Assembly: GCA_963575745.1 (NCBI GenBank)
Contig: CAUYUJ010015030.1
Coordinates: 295,617-359,616 of the forward strand
Origin: Prorocentrum cordatum
Lineage: Eukaryota; Sar; Dinophyceae; Prorocentrales; Prorocentraceae
Direction of reading: 5' to 3'
Length of the DNA stretch: 64,000 bases
A model generated the notes under the pieces. The model saw only the letters and a program-made list of their open reading frames with translations. It had not been told where the DNA came from and did not search any database. A program made the position numbers and the translations under genes. How positions within the stretch are numbered: position 1 is the first letter of the stretch; each line of letters starts with the position of its first letter. This document shows positions 42,240 to 52,545 of the stretch, piece by piece.

Positions 42240-43660
42240 TCGAGTCCTGCTGCTGCCGTCACCACCCCTCTCCTCCCACCCTCCCCACGTAGATCAGCGC
42301 GGGCGGCACTTGGGGGACAGGGGGTATAAGGGGATGCCAAGAAGGGTTGTGCCTGGTCTGACCTGACCTTGAAGTGGGTTGCACAAGCTGAAGTGGCCAA
42401 AGGGAGTTTTAACCCCGCTAAGTGGACGGAATCCATTTGACCTGAAGCTGCAATACGCCCTGAGCCGCTTGGGGAGTGTGAAACCCACTTGTAAGCCAGG
42501 TCAGGAAAGGAGCAACCTACCCTAGCATCCACTTATAACACCCTATCAATTTAGCACCCCCCGCGCTGAATCAAAGTCCGACGGGACTGACATCTGGGAG
42601 CCTCTGGAAACCCTCGAAAACCTCCAGGAACCCTCGCGGGAACCTCCGACGACCGTCAAAGATCGCCAGAGACTAGAGGAACAACAAACATGGCGTGAAC
42701 ATTAACTTTTGGAGGTCCGGGGCAAACCGATGAACGTCGTGTCTGTGCAGTTGTTTCTAATTCGGAAGCCCGTTGATGACCCCCGAAGACTGTCCAGGCC
42801 GCAACAAAAAGACCTCAGCAAGGAGGCGACATCGACGGCGTGGGCGCAAAGGGGGCTGGCCACCGGCCTGGTCGAAGACGCTCTCGTCCACCGACACGGG
42901 GACCTGGGCGCAACAGCGGCCGAGAGGCGGCGGGGTGACGCGCCGAAGGGGCGCCCCCGAGGACTGCCCCTTTGGGCCCGCCCGATAGGTGCGCGCGCAG
43001 GCGTGCGCGGGGCACGCGGCAACGCGCCAGTGGCCCCCCACCCCCCACGCGGTCACCCACGAAGCCGCGGACCGCGGAGCCCCAAGCATGCTCCCGAATG
43101 TGCTGAGTGAGCGTTCCCCGCGGAGGCCGCGCAGCGGCGAAGCAGAGTGCGCGGCAACTGGAGCGCGGGCACTTCGGATCTGTAACGCCTCGGTGCTCCC
43201 CCATCCCCAGCGACCAGATTGCTACCATTCCTGGCCTGCCTCCAAGATCTCGGCCTCTGTGGCAGGGCCGGTCCTCGGGCCCCCGGGCCGTCGAAGGCGG
43301 ATCTGGGGCGCAGGGCTGGCCCCGCGGGAGGGCAAGGGACCTCATGGGGCCGCGCGCCCTCCAAAAACGGATCGAACGAGTCTACCGGCGGAGGGCAGGG
43401 TGCTGATGCCTGCCTCGGCGTGACGTCGGATGAGCCCAGGGGGCGTCCGTCCGCGCTCGTCCTCCTGCTGCCCCTGCGCCTCCAGCACCTCCCCGTGAGG
43501 CACATCCTGCTGGGGCTCATGCTCCAACTCCGGATCCTGCTCCTCGCCTGCTCCTCGCCTGCTCCTCGCCCGCTCCTCTCCTGCCACTCCTGCTTCTGCT
43601 GCTGCCCGTTCCTCCCGTTCTTGCTCCTCCCGCTCCCCCTCACCTTGCCCATCCCTCCTG
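42240..43660. other. No supported gene; GC-rich unique-looking DNA
   Basis: Contains TGACCTGAAG/CTTGAAGTGGG segments (42360-42520), GC-rich sequence (42830-43400) and CTCCTCGCCTG tandem units (43545-43580). Open frames on both strands look like composition effects. Confidence 0.4.
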
Positions 43661-43939
43661 CTGCTGCACATCCATTAGTATTTATGAATGCACTTAGTGC
43701 TACGAAGTTATGTGTATGCGTTTTTTGAAGTAAGTTCATTACTACTTCGATGATTCGCACTGTGCGTATTATCATGAAAACTGTTAGCATGCTAGAATGA
43801 ATATCAGCGTTCTAAGTATTATGTACACTCTTACGACCCTAAGCTCTTTCGAATATTAGCATCCGTACTCGATGTATTGGCATAAATGTCAGTGTTAATA
43901 TTATGAAGATGTCAGCCAGCCTGGGCCCCACTCGATGAG

Positions 43940-44220
43940 TTACTACACTGTTGAGTGTAGAGGTGAAGGCTATGCGGTGTAAGCTGTGTCGCGTATGCTG
44001 TATTGCGAAAACTATGCGGTGTGAGCTACGGAGGTGAAAGCCAAGCGGTGCAAGCAATGTGGCGCATGTACGCCGTGCAACGTGGGTGGTAGTGAGCCGG
44101 ATTGGGAGACTATGCCGTGTACACCATGCGGTGCAAAGTATGTAGTGCAGCTGACGATGTTGTGGCGTAAGGTATGCCACTTAGGCTATGTGTTGTAAGC
44201 CCTGTGGTGCAGGCTCAGCG
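43940..44220. repeat. Degenerate ATGCGGTGTAAGC repeats
   Basis: GCGGTGTAAGCTGTG, GCGGTGTGAGCTACG, GCGGTGCAAGCAATG and relatives at about 15-45-bp intervals. Non-coding. Confidence 0.55.
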
Positions 44221-44499
44221 CACGCGGCGCTCGCGAGCGCCCACGACCTGGCACGGGCGGCAGCGTGGCACACCCTCGGCGAACCCACACGGCACGCGGG
44301 GCGCCGCCGAGCGCGCCGCGGCGGCACGAGGCGGCAACGTGGGCCTTCCTCGGCGCAACCGCCCAATCCCACCAGCCCCCTGGGGCCAACGTGGTCTGGC
44401 GATTTTCTATCCTTCCTCTTCCATACGCCCTCTTCCCTTGGGGGAGGCGTACCCTCCGCCTCCTCCCCCTGAGGTTTCTGCATGAGGAGCGCGAGGTGG

Positions 44500-45020
44500 C
44501 AAGGGGTCCCGTTTCGCCTGGTGCGGCTCCAAGAGGGCCTCCGATGCTCCAGGATGGCCTCCAAGGTGGCTCAAGCGAGCAACAAATGGCTCGGGATAGC
44601 ATTGGGCATGCCTCCAAGAGGCCCGACGAGGGCCGCAACACGGCTCCAAGTGCTGTCGGAGCCCCCGCAGGACGCAGCACCCCTCCAAGAGGCCCAAATC
44701 CTTGAAGCACCGATTGCAAATCAATGAGTGTTTCCTTCTCGCTGTTTCGCTTCCGATGCGCTTTAGAATCCTCAAGATTTTCCAAGGAAAGCCCCAAGAT
44801 GCCTGGAGAAAGGCACCAAGAGCGCCCAAGATCGGCCCAAGAGCGTTCCAGGAACGCCTCAAGAGGAAGTTTGATGGCCCAAGTGGGGGTGGGCCCAAGA
44901 GGCCCTTCAAGGCTCTGTGAGGACCCCAAGAGGGCTCCAAAGGGGCCCCAGGACCTCCCAAAAGAGCTCCAAGAGGACCCACACTTCCCCTCAGAGGGCT
45001 CCAAGAGGCGGTGTTGAGGT
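44500..45020. repeat. GGCCCAAGAGG-motif repeat
   Basis: Plus-strand CCAAGAGGGCCTC / CCCAAGAGG units, same family as 61.7-63.6 kb. Simple CTC/GTC repeats follow at 45040-45200. Confidence 0.6.
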
Positions 45021-45534
45021 CCCTGTTCTCGTCATCGCTGTCCTCCTCCTCCTCCTCCTCCTCCCCTCATTGCCCTCTTCCTCGTCCGCGCCCTCATTGT
45101 TTTCCTTCTCCTTCTCCATCTCTTCCTCGTTGTCGTGGACGCCGTCGTCGTCGTCTTTCTCCACCTCCTCGTCCTCCTCCTCGTCCACCTCCTTCCATCG
45201 CCCCCCACGCGGGCCCCGGGGATGGCCCGAAGAGGCCCTCCATGGCCACCCCCTTGCTCCCAAAGATCTCTGTTCACTCTGGTTGCCCGCGTTGTTTCGT
45301 TAGATTTGTCGCTTCGTCCTTTTTTCCATTCAATTCGCATGGGCCAAATAGTTCCATGGGCTGGTGGGGATACGCGAGGTGTGGAGAACTATTACGTGCA
45401 ACGGGATAAGACCGCCATTCGGGCGGATTATACCTTCATACCTACGTCTATACGTACACGCCCACATCTGCAACACACACGCACACACAAATTCGAGGCT
45501 TCCTAGATGGGGTCCGAAAAGATGGGGTCCGATT

Positions 45535-45665
45535 CATTGGCGATGCATCGCCGATATATTGGCGATGCACCGGCGACATGGGCGATGCATCGGCGACGTC
45601 GGCGTGGAGAAACTTGGGCTCCACATCGAGCCGCATCGCCGACGCATCAACGATACATCGGATGC
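45535..45665. repeat. GGCGATGCATCGCCGA short tandem repeats
   Basis: Palindromic GCGATGCATCGC-type units recur about every 20-24 bp. Confidence 0.75.
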
Positions 45666-45759
45666 GGCGCGATCCTCCGACCCCATCTACTCCGACCCCA
45701 TCTACGAGGCCTGGAGTCATGCCTATTTCTCCGTAGATATACGGTCACGCCCACACCAT

Positions 45760-46850
45760 GCACGGACGGGCGGCGACGAGCGGCCAGAGGCGACAACGCG
45801 GCGAACCCTCAGAACTCCCATCCAGCGCACGAGGCGGCCACGAAGCGGCAGTGGCCGGCAGCGTGGCAAAACCCAGGCGGGCCCCCTCGAGCGTTGTGGG
45901 CGGCAGCGAGTCGGCACTGGCGGCAGTGGCGGCAACGTGGCGAGACCTCGACGGACCCCCCAAGCGCGGTGGGCGACAACGTGGCGAAACTTTGACGGAC
46001 CACCCAAGAGCGGCGGGCGGCAACGAGGCGGCAATGGGCAGCACGGTGGCGAAACCTGGGCGTGCCCCCCAAGCGCGGTCTGCGGACACGAGGCGGCTGC
46101 GGGCAGCAAAGTGGCAAAACCTCGGCGGAGCCCCAAAGCGCGGTGGGCGACATGGCGGTCACGGGCGGCAGCGTGGCGAAACCTCGGCACTTCCATCCAG
46201 CGGCACATTCAAGCAACGGAATCGACCCTCTTGAGCGCACGAGGCGGCAGCGAGGCAGTAGCGGGCGGCAGCGTGGCGCAGCCCCAGCGGAGCCCCCCGA
46301 GCGCGGCGGGCGGCCGCGAGGCGACAACGTGGCGACAGCGCGGCGGGCGCAGCCTCGGCGACCCCCCGAGCGCTGTGGGCGGCAGCGTGGCGGCATGCGG
46401 CAGCGTGGCGAAACCTCGACGGACCCCCGAACAGAGAGCAGAAACTCCAACCTCGTAAGAAGCACCTCGGACCGCGAATCCGTTTAGAAATGCACCCATG
46501 GAGGGGATCGCTCGGGGCAGGGCTGTTCGGTAAACGCCCAAGGCTGTTCAGTGAACGCCGATTGTCAGGTCTGGGTTGTTTGCCTCCCTTGACCCAAGCG
46601 CGGTGGGCGGCAGCGTGGCGGCAACGTGGTGCAGCCTCGACGGACCTCCAAGCGCGGCAGGCGGCAACGAGGCGGCAGTGGGCGGCAGCGTGGCGAAACC
46701 TGGGCGAAACCCCCGAGCGGGGTGGGCGACGTGGCGGCAACGGTCGGCAGCGTGGCGGGACCTCGGCGGACCCCCCAAGCGCGGTGGGCGGCAACGAGGC
46801 GGCAACGCGCTGCAAAATGGCGAAACCTCGGCGGACCGATGCAACTCCGG
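45760..46850. repeat. Minisatellite, ~50-70-bp GGCGGCAACGTGGCGAAACC units
   Basis: Landmark AAGCGCGGTGGGCGGCA recurs irregularly (45967, 46134, 46302, 46598, 46648, 46776 and others) with GTGGCGAAACCTCGGCGGA. About 1.1 kb. Long ORFs such as RQRGETSADPPSAVGG on either strand follow the repeat and are not supported as genes. Confidence 0.85.
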
Positions 46851-47215
46851 TGACCGGAGTGAAAACCCCTAGATGCAACCACTGTTTGGGAGGTCCCTGC
46901 GCTCCTCCCTCGGCTCCTCAACCTCAACCCCCAGGCTGCATTAGAGCGGTTTTCAACCAGGTCGTCGCGAGGCGGCGTGTATGGGTCTCCAGGCTGCCTC
47001 CTCCGAGTGATTAGTCCTAATGCTGCTCATCATCCACCTCACCTCCCTCCTCCCTCTCCGCCTCCTCCACAACCTCTCTCCTCATTGTGGCCTGCTGGTT
47101 GCGGGCCGACGGGTCGGTTGACGCAGCCCTAGCTCCTTCCTCATCCTACTCCTCCTCATCTTTCCTCCTGATTAGCCATGTGTGTACTCGTCATCCCCCA
47201 CCCTCCCATTCATTA

Positions 47216-47786
47216 TCGGAGGTTGGGGGGTGAGATCGAAGTGGAACGGAGAGCCCCCCAACCGGGAAATCGATTTCGGTTTCGTGTTCGTGCGTGCCGT
47301 GCGTGCGTGCGAGGCGAAGCTGCGTGGGCGGGCGAGAGGAAACTTTCCTGTGGCTGAGGCGCGGCCGGACCAAATGATTCTCCACCGGGGCGCGGGGCCG
47401 CGCGGTGTCCCGCCGGTGTCCCGGTGGTGTCCTCTGTGGATGGGCGCGGCCGCACCAAATGATTCTCCACCGGGGCGCGGGGCCGCGCGGTGTCCCGCCG
47501 GTGTCCCGGTGGTGTCCCGTCGGTGTCCCGATGATGATGTTGATGATGATTATGATGATGATGGTGATGATGATGATGATGGTGATGATGATGTTGATGA
47601 TGGCAATGCTGATGATGGTGATGATGATGATGATGTTGATGATAATAATGATGATGACGACGTCGATTGTGAGATCGATTGTGATCGGAGGTTGGGGGGT
47701 GATATCGAAGTGGAACGGAGAGCCCCCCAACCGGGAAATCGATTTCGGTTTCGTGTTCGTGCGTGCCGTGCGTGCGGGCGAGGCCC
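47216..47786. repeat. Direct repeat pair (~97 bp) around a (GAT)n microsatellite
   Basis: CGGAGGTTGGGGGGTGA...CGTGCGTGCCGTGCGTGCG occurs at 47216-47312 and 47690-47786. Each copy has GGTTGGGGGG / CCCCCCAACC, a 10-bp inverted repeat. Between them lie a doubled ACCAAATGATTCTCCACCGG block (47369 and 47453) and (GAT)n at 47528-47680. Confidence 0.85.
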
Positions 47787-47874
47787 CGCGCACCCACCAG
47801 TACAGGCTAGGCTTTGCCAGCCGCTCTCTCCGAGCGCGCCCCGTTCCTTCGGGCGGCCGCGCGGGCTCGCCGCC

Positions 47875-48152
47875 GCGGCTGGAAGCGAATCGAAAAACTG
47901 GTGCGTTTGGGCCCCTAGAGTTGGGCCGTCTACATGAAAAGGGATACGCCGACAGGACGCCGGCGCGGGCCCCTGGGAGGGGTCCCGGTCCCGTTTTGAA
48001 ATTGGCGCCGAGGTTAAGTCGAGGTTTCCTGGCCCTCGGAGGCCCTGCTCGCCGCCGCGGCTGGAAGCGAATCGAAAAACTGGTGCGTCTGGGCCCCTGG
48101 AATTGGTCCGTCTACATAAAAAAGGATACGCCGACAGGACGCCGCCGCCGTC
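47875..48152. repeat. Direct repeat pair of ~95 bp
   Basis: CGCCGCGGCTGGAAGCGAATCG...GGATACGCCGACAGGACGCCG at about 47872 and 48052, some 90% identical. Confidence 0.8.
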
Positions 48153-48689
48153 GCTGTCGCAGCAGTTCTCATCAATTGCATTTGCACCATGTGCAACCCG
48201 ACAAAGGGAGGGAGAGGAGCCTCAGCAGGCCTCCGAGAAAAAATCTCCACTGGCATCGTCAGGGGAACAACCACCACTGTTGCCGATTGCTCGGCCCCTC
48301 CCCCCCCCAACCTCCTTATCACCCGCAGGGTGGTCGTATAGGTACTGTATACGTATCAACCTCCTCACCCCTCCCTCTTGGTCCTCCTCATGTTCCTCCA
48401 CCCTCACCCTTCCTCCCCCCCCCTCTCCTCCCCCCCCCCCCTCCCCCTCATCCCTTCTTCCAATTACTTATACAACTCCTCCTCTTGGGATTCCTCCTGC
48501 CCAATCATCCGTCCTCCTACTCCTGCAAGTCACCCTCCCCATCATCCCCTAACTCGAACACGCAAATTCTAAAAAATTGCTGGACGCGACCTGCGGCGCG
48601 CCCGAGACAGTTGCAACACAAATCTGGCGGAGACCCCTGCCGCCCCAACAAAACTTTACCAAGAGCATCCATCATCGATCTTCCTCATT

Positions 48690-49000
48690 CCTCACCCTCC
48701 TGCTCCTCCCTCCTCCAACTCCTGCCCCTCCTGCTCCTCCTCCTCCTCCTCCTCCTCCTCCTGTCCTCCTCTTCCCTTTCCTGCCCCTTCTCCTCCTCCG
48801 CCTCCTCATCCTCTCCTCCTCCTCCTCAAGTCCTCCTCTTCCGCCTTTTCCTCGTCCTCCTCCTTTTCCTCCTCCTCCTCCTCCTCCTCCTCCTCCTCCT
48901 CCTCCTCCTCCTCGAGTCGCCTCCTCCTCCTCCTCCTCCTCCTCGTCGCCTCGTCCTCGTCTCCTCCTCCTCCTCCTCCTCCCGCTCCTCCATCCCCCTT
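48690..49000. repeat. (CTC)n pyrimidine tract
   Basis: About 300 bp of CTCCTC with brief interruptions, immediately left of the copia element. Confidence 0.93.
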
Positions 49001-49069
49001 CCTCAGCGCTCGAGCGACGGAGCTGCGGCGGCATCGCCCTCCCCCCCTTTCCCCCCCCCCCCCCCTGAG

Positions 49070-49074
49070 CCGAC
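49070..49074. other. Target-site duplication, left (CCGAC)
   Basis: Same five bases as 57633-57637; 5 bp is the usual copia duplication length. Confidence 0.85.
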
Positions 49075-49353
49075 TTCAATAATATCAACTCGAAACAAGA
49101 GTTTCTCGGAGCGTGGTCCGATGCACAGGACCTTTGGGACCTCTGGAGTGTGGGCTCTGCGAGCCTCGAAACCTTTCTCGCTCGGATGCACACAAGCGGG
49201 CGCTGTCGCCAAACAGCTCAAGGGCCCTCCGAAGCCCAGATGGCAGCGGAGGCAGCGGGTGAGAGGGAGCGAACGGGGGCAGGCACAGGCAACCAGTGCA
49301 CATGAGACGTTAGAGAGGGGATTGGGGCAATGATAAACGTGAGCGATATTGCA
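49075..49353 (-). repeat. 3' LTR of the copia element
   Basis: Differs from the 5' LTR at plus-strand positions 49095, 49140, 49278 and 49287 (98.6% identity). Confidence 0.93.
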
Positions 49354-49372
49354 CTCACTATCTTTACTGTTG
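49354..49372 (-). other. Possible polypurine tract
   Basis: AGTAAAGATAGTGAG abuts the 3' LTR; 12 of 15 bases are purine, which is weak for a PPT. Confidence 0.35.
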
Positions 49373-49617
49373 CCCAAAATCTCCCGAACAGACGTACGAA
49401 TTAAACTGCGTCCGAAGCTCGGATTCACACGATAGCTTACGCAGCAAACGTACGGGCAGGCTGTCGCGCGGCGGCGAAACACGGAAAACGTCAATATGGA
49501 AATGAAATGCGACATCTCAGACGTGTCACCTAGCCTTATGAAACAGAAAAAGAAACCGTTCACTCACGAGGGTAATCCGCTATCCGTCCGGAGACTCAGT
49601 TGATTCTTCGCCAGAAC

Positions 49618-52545
49618 CTATCGTAACTGACTCGGAAGTTTTACCTTGGTCAAATGATCCGCAACTTGCTTATCGGTCGGCACCCAAAACACCGTAGACT
49701 TCGGATTCTCGCCATCAAATTCTTCGGCAACATGTGTTACCGCAGGAATGTCTATACTCAAACGCCGTTCCAGCGTTGTAGATGGGGTCCCTTCTTTAGT
49801 TAGAATATCATACAAAGACTTGCAGTCCGTTGCTACCTTAATCGGCATGAAGAAACTCGGGAGCTCACCTGAAATTCCCGGCTTGAAGTCTCGAAATAAA
49901 ACCTCGGCAAACAAATGACGTAGGAAATAAGCTGTGTCCACACCAGCATCCATTGCCATTGCTTCGGCGGCCAAAGTACTTCGAACTACTCGACGAATAC
50001 GATGCGAACGCCAATCAAGGAGAGTAGCCGCTCCACCCTTGGAAGTCAAACTATCTTGATCTGACAAGAAAACCATGAAACCGGCTTGACTTTGATTCTC
50101 CTGAGCGTTAGCCCATGCAGCATCAGTAAATGTAATGAGAACGCTTGTCGTAAAATCCAGCGGCACAACAAATAGTCCAACATCTTGGGAATCTCGTGCC
50201 TCGCGTAGGATACGATTGATAGCCATCAAATTGGAAATCTTCGGATTCGATCCTTGTCCAAGAGAAGTCGCAGCAGCTAGATCCGGCCTCGTCTGACCAA
50301 CCGACCATTGACAAGATCCTACACCACTCGCGAAATTGGTCCTCTCCTCGACGGTGAGCTCGGCCTCAGGCGTCGCAGATCTCCATCGCGGCAGCGGCGC
50401 CGGCACGCATTGACTACAGAACTCCTTCTGGTTGATGACAATCGTGCCGTTCTTGTTCTGACTAAGATGCTTGCCACAGTAGGTCAGCTTGTTGTCCCAC
50501 CATTTGCCGAAAGTGAACCTCTGGCGGATGGTTTCCAAGAGCTCGGAGCCTTCTCGAGCATCTGCGCCTCCGATGAGGTCGTCCACGTGGATGCCAATAA
50601 TCATGATAATGCGACGTGACTTGTTGTAAAAACAGAATAGAGCCTTGTCCAGCAGGCACCGCTTGCCACCGATGTGCGCAAGAAAATCACGAAATTCTCG
50701 CCACCACAGGCGAGGGCTATTAACGAAGCCATAGATGGCACGTCGTACAAGTAGAAGAGCACCGCGTTGAACACCTGGAAGTCCTTCAGAAGGTTGTCGA
50801 AGGTAAATCGGCTTGTCGCGCTGGGCCTTGGTCTGGTCGGCTTGTAGGAAGGCTGTAGCAACGTCGCCTCCGAACAAGTTGAAGTCCCAGCTCGAGATCG
50901 TCTGCGGCAAGATGTAGAAACCAGCTCTCGTAAGGGTTGGTGCGTCACGTCTGAGAGTCACGATGTCGGGGTCGTTGTAGCCGATACCCACAATTCTCGC
51001 CTTGGCGTCGATCTCGGAAACTCCACGTCCGGCATTCTTGTCGCGGTAGCAGACTCTTGATGGTATAATGCGCTTCTTCTTCTCGGGGTCGCTCTCGATG
51101 GACCTGGGCGTCTTCAGATCCAAGACCTCCACGGCTGAAAAACGCTGCCAAGATGACCACTCACGGGCCGAAGCTTCTCGGAATAGAGGTAGCTGATCTG
51201 CAGGGATCTGCGAGTAGGGGATCTCACGAATGAGCGCCTTCTGGTCCTTCTTGGTCATAGTGAAGCTGCCGTTGTTGTTGAGGTAGACCTCGTAAGCTGG
51301 CGACTCGAGGAGAGTATGCTGCTCGCACATGTAGATCGGGATGGCAGAGTTCTGCTCAGTGCCGTTGAAGCAAACGTAGGTCGCACCTGGTGCCCGTGAA
51401 GTAGGCGGTGTAGTTGGCGTCTCTGGCTCTGCAAAGCGAGGTCGGCGGGCAGCTCGAGCATCTCCTACAGCGTCTTCAGGTAGTGGCCGAACAGCTGGCA
51501 ATATGTTGTCCGTCACGTTGTCCCCGGAGCCGCAGGCCTCGGTTAGCTGTAGTGGTTCAGCCGGTGGCTGAGCAGGAGGTGGTAGAAGTCCTCGAACGTG
51601 TTCACGTCCTCCTTCATCTCGTAGAGCGGCGGCTAGATCAGACACGATCACATCGTTCGGGACGATCTCGGCAGGTGGTGCCGCACGTTCTACCCAAAAA
51701 CTGTTGTCATCGGCGCCGCCACTACCACCAGGACCAACCACAGTAGCCACAATGAACCTTGCTGGGTATTGCTTGCCCTTCTTGTTCTTCGCCTGACGCC
51801 AGAAAGCCACTCGATCTCCCGGTGCGTAGTCTCCTCGGTAAGGTCGGTTAACTCGAAGCATCGCGCGCTTGAGAGACTCGGACCTGTCGTACTCGGTGAA
51901 GGCCATGTCTGCGAGTGCTCGTACTCGGGCTCGTTTAGCAAGCTCGGCATCTGCGGTCATGGCGCTGTGTACGACGGCAGAGTTAGCTGGGTCGGTGATG
52001 CTGTCGGGAATCCTCGGGTCCTCACCGAAAGTCCACTGATATGGTGAAGCACCGCATTGTCGAACACGAGAATTGCGAGACTGGTTGATCGCAGGCGCCA
52101 TCAGCTTCATGTCCTCAACTCCGGCAAGCTGCATCGTATCAATCACCTTCTTGGCCATGTGCTTCCAGAGTGTGATGTTAGCCTCGACTCGTCCTGACTG
52201 CCAGCGAGCTTCAGCTGGGGGCTTCTCGACGTGAACGTCGCGAGCCTCAAGATGTTCAACGAAAGCGGCCTGAAAAGCTCCATCACGATCGCGCGCCACA
52301 TGATCTGGATAACCAGCCCAAGATAACCAAGCCAAATTGAATATCTCCAGCACCTGAGTAGGATCACGAGTCGGACAATGAACCACCACCATCAGTAAAC
52401 CTGACATCACCAAAATTCCCAAGAACTGATGTGTCGTAAGAGCAGAATCAGGTAGGTAAAATCCAAACCAACTCGAGCATTGAACGAACCCATATATGGA
52501 ATCTTGGCGGGTCGTGGGCGCCGTGGCTTGACATTTCGTAAACAT
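49618..52545 (-). CDS. pol: Copia integrase core, reverse transcriptase and RNase H
   Basis: From about residue 35 (HQFLGILVMSGLLMVVVHCP) the frame carries the integrase core: second Asp in VARDRDGAFQ and the Glu in ARWQSGRVEANI. After a Pro/Ala linker comes the copia RT domain: ARIVGIGYNDPDI, WDFNLFGGDVATAFLQADQ, LLVRRAIYGFVNSPRLWW and the catalytic IHVDDLIGG. RNase H1-type residues lie in LITFTDAAWANA and STLAAEAMAMDAGVD. It ends at 49618 with ADHLTKVKLPSQLR. This 975-codon part is uninterrupted and looks competent. Confidence 0.93.
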   Translation of the reverse strand: MFTKCQATAPTTRQDSIYGFVQCSSWFGFYLPDSALTTHQFLGILVMSGLLMVVVHCPTRDPTQVLEIFNLAWLSWAGYPDHVARDRDGAFQAAFVEHLEARDVHVEKPPAEARWQSGRVEANITLWKHMAKKVIDTMQLAGVEDMKLMAPAINQSRNSRVRQCGASPYQWTFGEDPRIPDSITDPANSAVVHSAMTADAELAKRARVRALADMAFTEYDRSESLKRAMLRVNRPYRGDYAPGDRVAFWRQAKNKKGKQYPARFIVATVVGPGGSGGADDNSFWVERAAPPAEIVPNDVIVSDLAAALRDEGGREHVRGLLPPPAQPPAEPLQLTEACGSGDNVTDNILPAVRPLPEDAVGDARAARRPRFAEPETPTTPPTSRAPGATYVCFNGTEQNSAIPIYMCEQHTLLESPAYEVYLNNNGSFTMTKKDQKALIREIPYSQIPADQLPLFREASAREWSSWQRFSAVEVLDLKTPRSIESDPEKKKRIIPSRVCYRDKNAGRGVSEIDAKARIVGIGYNDPDIVTLRRDAPTLTRAGFYILPQTISSWDFNLFGGDVATAFLQADQTKAQRDKPIYLRQPSEGLPGVQRGALLLVRRAIYGFVNSPRLWWREFRDFLAHIGGKRCLLDKALFCFYNKSRRIIMIIGIHVDDLIGGADAREGSELLETIRQRFTFGKWWDNKLTYCGKHLSQNKNGTIVINQKEFCSQCVPAPLPRWRSATPEAELTVEERTNFASGVGSCQWSVGQTRPDLAAATSLGQGSNPKISNLMAINRILREARDSQDVGLFVVPLDFTTSVLITFTDAAWANAQENQSQAGFMVFLSDQDSLTSKGGAATLLDWRSHRIRRVVRSTLAAEAMAMDAGVDTAYFLRHLFAEVLFRDFKPGISGELPSFFMPIKVATDCKSLYDILTKEGTPSTTLERRLSIDIPAVTHVAEEFDGENPKSTVFWVPTDKQVADHLTKVKLPSQLR

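Noticed and set aside
44571-44582. SL-like GGTGGCTCAAG on the plus strand (also near 52636)
   Set aside because: Only 10 of 11 bases, inside a motif repeat and inside pol respectively; expected by chance.
45760-46850. Large Arg/Gly-rich ORFs on both strands
   Set aside because: They track a 50-70-bp minisatellite and exist in several frames at once.
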